Shown here: positions 7,532 to 11,069 of the stretch, one piece after another
Position numbering within the stretch: the first letter of the stretch is position 1
Layout: the number at the start of each line of letters is the position of its first letter
Assembly (NCBI GenBank): GCA_038061815.1
Contig: JBBTYK010000018.1
Span: 1 to 11,069 of the forward strand
DNA from: JBBTXJ01 sp038061815
Lineage (GTDB): Bacteria; Patescibacteriota; Patescibacteriia; Magasanikbacterales; JBBTXJ01
Direction of reading: 5' to 3'
DNA: 11,069 nucleotides
Program-made: the position numbers and the translations under genes
Notes under the pieces: generated by a model
Databases searched by the model: none
The model's input: only the letters and a program-made list of their open reading frames with translations
What the model was told of the DNA's origin: nothing

Positions 7532-7534
7532 TAG

Positions 7535-7608
7535 TGGGCGCACATGGAGTCGAACCATGGACCTCGTCATTATCAGTGACGCGCTCTAACCAACTGAGCT
7601 ATGCGCCC
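7535..7608 (-). tRNA. tRNA-Ile(GAT)
   Basis: A complete cloverleaf on the minus strand: acceptor GGGCGCA/TGCGCCC, D-stem GCTC/GAGC, anticodon stem CGTCA/TGACG with loop CTGATAA (anticodon GAT, plus-strand 7572-7574), and T-arm CATGG-TTCGACT-CCATG. The discriminator A at 7535 is followed by CTA, so CCA is not encoded and must be added, unlike the neighbouring tRNA-Val. It is first in the tRNA-Ile, membrane protein, tRNA-Val unit. Confidence 0.95.
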
Positions 7609-7620
7609 TTATGGATTCGT

Positions 7621-7649
7621 ACTATACACTATCTACGAAGGAAAATCAA
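7621..7649 (-). promoter_or_regulatory. Promoter of the tRNA-Ile transcription unit
   Basis: On the minus strand TTGATT (7649-7644), a 17-bp spacer and TATAGT (7626-7621). The predicted start is near 7614, about 6 nt before the mature tRNA 5' end. It points away from the plus-strand promoter at 7665-7693. Confidence 0.75.
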
Positions 7650-7667
7650 GGCCTTGTATAGGCCTTG
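7647..7667. promoter_or_regulatory. Direct repeat / palindrome between divergent promoters
   Basis: AGGCCTTG occurs twice in direct orientation (7649-7656 and 7660-7667), one helical turn (11 bp) apart; the first copy lies within the perfect palindrome CAAGGCCTTG (7647-7656). The copies touch both divergent -35 boxes, which fits a shared operator, but no regulator is identified. Confidence 0.4.
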
Positions 7668-7693
7668 ACAGAAGACCGCTCATCTGGTATAGT
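7665..7693 (+). promoter_or_regulatory. Near-consensus promoter for the Cys/His mini-protein
   Basis: Consensus TTGACA (7665-7670), a 17-bp spacer and TATAGT (7688-7693), with TGG just before the -10 (extended -10). This is the best promoter in the window. A start near 7700 leaves a 5' UTR of about 34 nt. Confidence 0.85.
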
Positions 7694-7733
7694 GGCGCGG
7701 TCGTTCAACCCGTAAAGAGAAGGGAGAGAACGC

Positions 7734-7943
7734 ATGAGCCGAAACAGCAGACCCGCGCCCTCCATCCGCTCCTCCTCGCGCACGCGGCCCAGCGGCCACG
7801 TGAACAGCGGGCGGGAGTCCCACCGGCGGCAGCCGATGCAGTACTGCGAGCACGGCAAGCCCATCGGGCGGTGCCGCAGGCCGAACTGCGGCGTGAAGAC
7901 GGAGGACAGCGGGTCCGGCATGGCGGGAGGCGCCATGACCTAG
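7734..7943 (+). CDS. Small basic protein with a Cys-His (zinc-knuckle-like) motif
   Basis: I do not recognise this 69-residue protein as a named gene. Residues 1-36 are rich in Arg, Ser and Pro and look disordered and basic. They are followed by YCEHGKPIGRCRRPNCG, in which C38, H40, C47 and C52 (CxHx6Cx4C) could bind zinc; similar CEHGK...RC..C motifs occur in small zinc-binding segments of unrelated proteins. The tail is Gly-rich. Support for a real gene: a near-consensus promoter, GGGAG 7 nt before the ATG as a plausible Shine-Dalgarno sequence, and an intrinsic terminator 20 nt after the stop. Codon use is strikingly GC-rich at third positions (all Lys are AAG, all Glu GAG), unlike neighbouring genes, suggesting transfer or special selection. 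Nucleic-acid binding is a guess. It is the only plus-strand gene here. Confidence 0.65.
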   Translation: MSRNSRPAPSIRSSSRTRPSGHVNSGRESHRRQPMQYCEHGKPIGRCRRPNCGVKTEDSGSGMAGGAMT

Positions 7944-7964
7944 GGAGGGAACCCGAGCTGTACG

Positions 7965-8013
7965 CCCGAGCATCACAACTCGCCAATCGGCGAAATGGTG
8001 CTCGGGATTTTTT
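7965..8013 (+). terminator. Rho-independent terminator of the mini-protein gene
   Basis: Outer stem CCCGAGCA (7965-7972) pairs with TGCTCGGG (7999-8006), with an inner TCGCC/GGCGA hairpin, followed by A and T6 (8008-8013). There is no T tract on the minus strand, so it serves the plus-strand gene. Its T tract overlaps the queA stop codon. Confidence 0.85.
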
Positions 8014-9043
8014 ATACCATCAACATCCCATCGCCGAACGAGAAAAAATGAAATCGTTTTTTCATTGCCTTTTGATACAACTCAAGTATTTTCTTTCGCG
8101 ACGCAAACGCTGACACGAGCATGAGCAAACTTGACTGCGGCACGTGAAAATTCGTTATCAGATGGTCCACAAACGCAAAACGATATCCGGGCCGGATGAA
8201 CAAATCGGTTGTCCGCCGTCCGGCGCGCACGCAGCCGTTCTGCGCCGCAGATTCCAGCGTACGCGCGACCGTGGTGCCAACCGCGACAATCGGCCGTCCG
8301 GATTTTTTAGCGCGATTCAACGCCACCGCAGCCGCGCGCGGAATGTCATACCACTCCTCATGCAGTTTCCCGCGCCGCCAGTGTTCTTCTTTCACCGGCG
8401 CAAACGTGCCGAGGTTCACATGCAAGGTCACAAAAACAATGTCATGGCCCGCTTTTTTCAAATCTCGAAGCAGTCGTTTTGTGAAATGCAATGAGGCGGT
8501 CGGCGCCGCCACGGACCCGCGCCGCCGCGCAAACACCGTCTGGTATTTCTCGCGAAGCGCACGCTCGGAAAGCGGTGTATGTTTAATGTAGGGTGGAATC
8601 GGCGTGACGCCGTAGCGCTCCAACACTTTCGGCAATCGCGCGATGGAAAACAACGGCGCAAGGCGCGCGTACTTTTCCTGGCTCACCACGCGAAACCGGA
8701 CGCGCGGTGCCAGCGTTACCGTCTCGCCAACCGGCAATGGGCGGTCCGCCATCGCGATAATTTCCTTCCCTTCGGTGCGCACGTAAAGCAGAACCGCTTT
8801 GCCGCCAGTCGGTTTGCGCACCGTAAAACGGGCCGGTATCACTTTCGTCTCATTGAACACGAGCACGGCTCGCGGCGGGAGATAATTCGTAAGATGGCGA
8901 AAAGTATCGTGCTGTATCGCGCCTGTTTTACGAACATACACCAACAACCGCGCGCTATCCCGCGGCGACGCCGGCGCCTGGGCAATCAGCGACGCCGGCA
9001 CGGTATAATCGTATTGTTTCAAAACCGTCTCAAGTCGCGCCAT
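8012..9043 (-). CDS. queA: S-adenosylmethionine:tRNA ribosyltransferase-isomerase
   Basis: 343 residues from the ATG at 9043 (MARLETVLKQYDYTVPASL), a normal length for QueA. The frame stays open upstream to a TTG at 9076, but that would place coding sequence over the promoter. QueA transfers the ribosyl group of SAM to 7-aminomethyl-7-deazaguanine at the tRNA wobble position, forming epoxyqueuosine in the queuosine pathway. Family motifs: LIAQAPASPRDSARLLV near the N-terminus, FNETKVIPAR, IPPYIKHTPLSE, YQTVFARRRGSVAAPTASLH, VTLHVNLGTFAPVK (Asn where Gly is common), VGTTVARTLES, and RPGYRFAFVDHLITNFHVPQ followed by SSLLMLVSAFAS. It follows the 16S terminator, and no tgt or other queuosine gene is in view. 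Confidence 0.96.
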   Translation of the reverse strand: MARLETVLKQYDYTVPASLIAQAPASPRDSARLLVYVRKTGAIQHDTFRHLTNYLPPRAVLVFNETKVIPARFTVRKPTGGKAVLLYVRTEGKEIIAMADRPLPVGETVTLAPRVRFRVVSQEKYARLAPLFSIARLPKVLERYGVTPIPPYIKHTPLSERALREKYQTVFARRRGSVAAPTASLHFTKRLLRDLKKAGHDIVFVTLHVNLGTFAPVKEEHWRRGKLHEEWYDIPRAAAVALNRAKKSGRPIVAVGTTVARTLESAAQNGCVRAGRRTTDLFIRPGYRFAFVDHLITNFHVPQSSLLMLVSAFASRKKILELYQKAMKKRFHFFSFGDGMLMV

Positions 9044-9053
9044 ATTGTCGGAT

Positions 9054-9080
9054 TCTATAGTATTATAGAGGAACAATCAA
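9054..9080 (-). promoter_or_regulatory. Promoter region of queA
   Basis: Two overlapping -10 options on the minus strand: a perfect TATAAT (9067-9062, with a weak TTGTTT 18 bp upstream), and TATAGA (9059-9054) with TTGATT (9080-9075) 15 bp upstream. Predicted leaders are about 12 nt or 3 nt; neither has a Shine-Dalgarno sequence. The region directly follows the rRNA terminator. Confidence 0.55.
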
Positions 9081-9089
9081 CCCGCAAAC

Positions 9090-9114
9090 AAAAAACCGCC
9101 AACGGCGATTTTTT
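9090..9114 (-). terminator. Terminator of the 16S rRNA transcript
   Basis: On the minus strand CGCC-GTT-GGCG is extended by a U-G pair and by A/T pairs, ending in T6 (plus-strand A at 9090-9095). It lies about 100 nt beyond the 16S 3' end and just before the queA promoter, so the rRNA transcript probably ends here. Confidence 0.7.
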
Positions 9115-9153
9115 GTTTGACCTCATCAACGTGACAAAGACGTCGTCTATTCT

Positions 9154-9184
9154 CATCCCGAATGTCTAAGGAAGACTCGGGATG
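9154..9184 (-). other. Hairpin downstream of 16S rRNA, likely processing structure
   Basis: CATCCCGA pairs with TCGGGATG (8 bp), continued by GTCT/AGAC with a 2-nt bulge. It is not followed by a T tract, so it is more likely a processing element than a terminator. A 12-bp perfect palindrome (GATGTCGACATC, 9181-9192) overlaps its edge. Confidence 0.4.
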
Positions 9185-9392
9185 TCGACATCTAGAGTTG
9201 TACTCCCTAGAAAGGAGGTGATCCAGGACCAGCTTCCGCTAGCCCTGCCTTGTTACGACTTCACCCTGATCACCGATCCTGCCTTCGTCCCCATACAGGG
9301 CCTTCGGGCATTACCGGCTTTCGTGGTGTGACGGGCGGATTGCGATAATCTGGGATATTTCGCGTTCCCACGTAGCATGCGGATTTCCCGCA

Positions 9393-9923
9393 CTACGCGA
9401 GTCCGGCTGTCCGCTGATTCATTAATTTTTTTAGCAGACGAATTTTTTCTACACCTTCTCTCGTTCGATGTCCCCCATTCTGCACAATGGAAACCACGGT
9501 ACGGAATAGTTCAAAATTTTTACGTTTTGATGGACACTGTGGAGGATGGTGGAGAAAGAATGGAATTATGACATTCAAGATATCTCGATGCGAGGCAACG
9601 GTATATCGGAAACACTGTGTGTGATTGAGGCGTGTTTCTTTTTGGAAATACACCGCACCACAGCCCAGTGTTTCTTTTACTCTTTCGAGTATTGCTCGAT
9701 CACCTACTTGCATTTTGATGTAGAAACCTAATTCCACTCGTGCTCCTGCCGTATACCGTTCCGTTTCCGGAACATTCACATAGAAGCAGCCCTCTCCATC
9801 TACTAATCCAACGACATAATCATCGGACAAGACCGGTTTTGCCCTTCCCTTATCCTCTGTAAAAACATAGGACAAGGTACTATGGCGCAGCTGACTCCCT
9901 TTTCTTTCGGTAACTAATGACAT
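9393..9923 (-). CDS. LAGLIDADG homing endonuclease (intron-encoded)
   Basis: A 176-residue protein with one LAGLIDADG motif, YVVGLVDGEGCFYV (36-49), in which Asp42 or Glu44 would be the metal-binding acid. Downstream parts fit the single-motif family: GFYIKMQVGDRAILERVKET, the strand region GAVYFQ, FRYTVASHRDILNVIIPFF, and KRKNFELFRTVVSIVQNGGH. Single-motif members work as homodimers that cut the intronless rRNA gene and so spread the intron; some also aid splicing. The first 30 residues carry no recognised domain and the real start could be internal. No Shine-Dalgarno sequence is present; a TGATATAAT extended -10 ends 8 nt before the ATG. The frame is intact, so the enzyme is probably active or recently was. 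Confidence 0.92.
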   Translation of the reverse strand: MSLVTERKGSQLRHSTLSYVFTEDKGRAKPVLSDDYVVGLVDGEGCFYVNVPETERYTAGARVELGFYIKMQVGDRAILERVKETLGCGAVYFQKETRLNHTQCFRYTVASHRDILNVIIPFFLHHPPQCPSKRKNFELFRTVVSIVQNGGHRTREGVEKIRLLKKLMNQRTAGLA

Positions 9924-9931
9924 AATGTGTA

Positions 9932-9940
9932 ATTATATCA
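9932..9940 (-). promoter_or_regulatory. Extended -10 promoter inside the intron for the endonuclease gene
   Basis: TGA directly followed by TATAAT (9937-9932) on the minus strand, ending 8 nt before the endonuclease ATG. There is no clear -35, as expected for extended -10 promoters. It predicts an mRNA with a leader of about 2 nt, separate from the rRNA precursor. Confidence 0.55.
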
Positions 9941-10051
9941 TGATTACCTTCCCCATTCTAAAAGAAGAGGGTCTCCCTGGGTCAATGTTGATTCTGTTCC
10001 AAACATCCCAATCGAAATTTTTGTGATACTTCCTCATGACTCACCGCATAA

Positions 10052-10133
10052 GTCGTATCTTTCGTCTGTATTACAGATACATCGGGCTGTTCTTTGCTAC
10101 TACGAACCCTTCAGTCCACGTCTTACGACAGAG
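10052..10133 (-). ncRNA. Group I intron catalytic core segment (P7 to P3'/P8)
   Basis: From 5' to 3' on the minus strand: the R-like element with GTCGT (10129-10125), then a GACGT stretch that can pair with GCGTT upstream as a short P3, a P8-like hairpin TCTGT-AAT-ACAGA, then CGAAAGATA as J8/7 and ACGAC (10056-10052) closing P7. Further upstream, GACCG/CGGTC and CTCATT/AATGAG hairpins suit P5 and P6; downstream, CTTATG/CATGAG suits P9. The assignment was made by eye. Confidence 0.5.
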
Positions 10134-11069
10134 GACCTGTCCGTTCGCTACGCTCATTACTAAAAATGAGGGACCGATTTTAACGGTCTAGAGTCAACGC
10201 CTGCCAGGCGCCTTTAATTCTGAGTACAAGGATCGAGAACGTATTCACCGTGCCGTGGCTGATGCACGGTTACTAGCGATTCCGGCTTCATGCAGGCGAG
10301 TTGCAGCCTGCAATCTGAACTGGGGGCGGTTTTGATGGGATTTGCTCCGTCTCGCGACTTCGCGTCCCTTTGTAACCGCCCATTGTAGCATGCGTGTCGC
10401 CCAGGGCGTAAGAGCCATGCTGATCTGACGTCGTCCCCACCTTCCTCCTGCTTACGCAGGCAGTCTCGTGTGTAGATTTAACACACGACAAGGGTTGCGC
10501 TCGTTATTTCACTTAAGAACACAACTCACGTCACGAGCTGACGGCGACCATGCAGCACCTATCTAGCACTCTCGAAGAAGTCCTACTTTCATAGGATTTG
10601 CAGCTAGTATTTGAACCCTGGTAAGGTTCCCCGCTCGTTATCGAATTGAACCGCGTGCTCCACCGCTTGTGCGATCCCCCGTCTATTCCTTTGAGTTTTA
10701 ATCTTGCGATCGTACTCCCCAGGCGGCGCACTTAACGCGTTAGCTCTTTTGAACGGCACGGAGAGGGTCGATACTCCCCATACCTAGTGCGCATCGTTTA
10801 GGGCGTGGATTACCGAGGTATCTAATCTCGTTCACTCCCCACGCTTTCGTCCCTGAGTGTCAGAACCGTCCCAGCACACTGCCTTCGCCTTTGGTGTTCC
10901 TACCGATATCAGCGCTTATTACGACTACACCGGTAGTTCCGTGTGCCTCTTCCGGCCTCAAGTCTGGCAGTATGACCCGCAGTCCCACAGTTGAGCCATG
11001 GGATTTAACAGCTCACTTACCAAACCACCTACGGACGCTTTACGCCCAATGAATCCGGATAACGCTTGA

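Larger units (their letters stand above)
9343..10014 (-). other. Long-range helix bracketing the endonuclease gene within the intron
   Basis: CGAT-TGGGATGTTT (10014-10001) can pair with AAATATCCCA-GATT-ATCG (9360-9343): 10 bp including G-U, a 4-nt bulge, then 4 bp. It brings the 5' core next to the intron 3' end and loops out the coding region. A separate hairpin (9371-9397, CGTAG-TGCGG with CCGCA-TG-CTACG) sits at the end of the coding sequence. Confidence 0.4.
9339..10220 (-). mobile_element. Group I-like intron in 16S rRNA carrying a homing endonuclease
   Basis: About 882 nt separates CTTGTACTCA from CCGCCCGTC, which are contiguous in other 16S genes (E. coli 1398/1399 by alignment). It contains a LAGLIDADG gene, about 300 nt of structured sequence on its 5' side and about 50 nt on its 3' side, and is visibly richer in A/T than the exons. 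A group I core is suggested by CTCTGTCGTAAGAC (10133-10120) and AAGATACGAC (10061-10052), whose GTCGT and ACGAC form a 5-bp P7; AAGATA matches the usual J8/7-P7 (S) element. The inferred ends (after A, before C) do not fit the U-ending exon and G-ending intron rule, so the exact splice sites are uncertain. CPR 16S introns of this kind are known in general. Confidence 0.82.
9211..11069 (-). rRNA. rrs: 16S ribosomal RNA, 5'-partial, interrupted by an intron
   Basis: The minus strand reads as 16S from about E. coli position 540 (GGATTCATTGGGCGTAAAGC) to the 3' end. Landmarks: GATTAGATACCTCGGTAATC, AACTCAAAGGAATAGACGGG, TAACGAGCGCAACCC, GGTGAATACGTTCTCG, CTTGTACTCA (10230-10221), then after an interruption CCGCCCGTCACACC (from 9338), GAAGTCGTAACAAGG and the tail GGATCACCTCCTTT with an intact anti-Shine-Dalgarno sequence (9220-9211). 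Exons are 10221-11069 and 9211-9338; about 540 nt of the 5' end lie outside the window. Departures from universal sequence (GGAATAGACGGGG for GGAATTGACGGGG, and U for A1396) are plausible for CPR bacteria. No spacer tRNA or 23S gene follows. Confidence 0.97.

Noticed and set aside
7601..8113. A 170-codon plus-strand frame overlapping the mini-protein
   Set aside because: It begins inside tRNA-Ile, crosses both divergent promoters and runs through the terminator into queA; the 69-codon frame matches the promoter, ribosome binding site and terminator.
9339..10220. Archaeal-type (bulge-helix-bulge) or group II intron
   Set aside because: No convincing 4-bp central helix with two 3-nt bulges forms across the junctions, and no group II domain V was found; the P7-like pair and AAGATA element favour group I.
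10288..10731. Short open frames inside the 16S exon
   Set aside because: They lie in conserved rRNA sequence and have no ribosome binding sites or coding character.
1..11069. CRISPR arrays, insertion sequences, integrases or toxin-antitoxin pairs
   Set aside because: No regularly spaced repeats, transposase motifs or terminal inverted repeats were seen; the only mobile-type elements are the intron and the palindromic repeat.

Overview
The window looks like a chromosomal segment from a Candidate Phyla Radiation bacterium, most likely of the Parcubacteria/Patescibacteria type. The 16S rRNA departs from universal sites, carries a large intron with a LAGLIDADG endonuclease, and is not followed by a 23S gene. 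There is also a tandem pair of VirB2-like pilin/Ig-domain surface proteins, a bS21-YqeY pair, and very tight gene packing. Almost everything is on the minus strand; the one convincing plus-strand gene is a tiny Cys/His protein. Phylum assignment is an inference from these traits.

Layout from low to high coordinates. Positions 1-3747 hold two tandem paralogous secreted or membrane proteins, each with a signal peptide, a two-helix T4SS pilin-like domain and extracellular Ig/IPT-type domains; the downstream copy runs off the window. Positions 3792-3893 hold a terminator and a REP-like palindromic repeat that supplies the last codons and stop of yqeY. Positions 3878-6788 are a compact operon read lepB, hisS, rpsU, yqeY (signal peptidase I, histidyl-tRNA synthetase, ribosomal protein bS21, GatB/YqeY protein). 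Positions 6796-7649 are a tRNA-Ile(GAT), membrane protein, tRNA-Val(GAC) unit; the membrane gene starts 3 nt after one tRNA and stops inside the next. Positions 7665-8013 hold a plus-strand gene for a 69-residue protein with a near-consensus promoter and an intrinsic terminator. Positions 8012-9080 hold queA. Positions 9090-11069 hold the 3' two-thirds of 16S rRNA, interrupted by an intron of about 880 nt, with a processing hairpin and terminator just downstream.

The genes serve translation (16S, two tRNAs, bS21, HisRS, QueA, YqeY) and the cell envelope or secretion (LepB, pilin-like proteins, membrane protein). A recurring pattern is that several genes have a TATAAT-like box ending only 8-10 nt before the ATG and lack a Shine-Dalgarno sequence, suggesting leaderless mRNAs, although the 16S anti-Shine-Dalgarno sequence is intact. 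The most unusual items are the intron at the 16S decoding site with its non-standard exon junction, the gene overlapping a tRNA, and the GC-rich Cys/His mini-protein with a strong divergent promoter.
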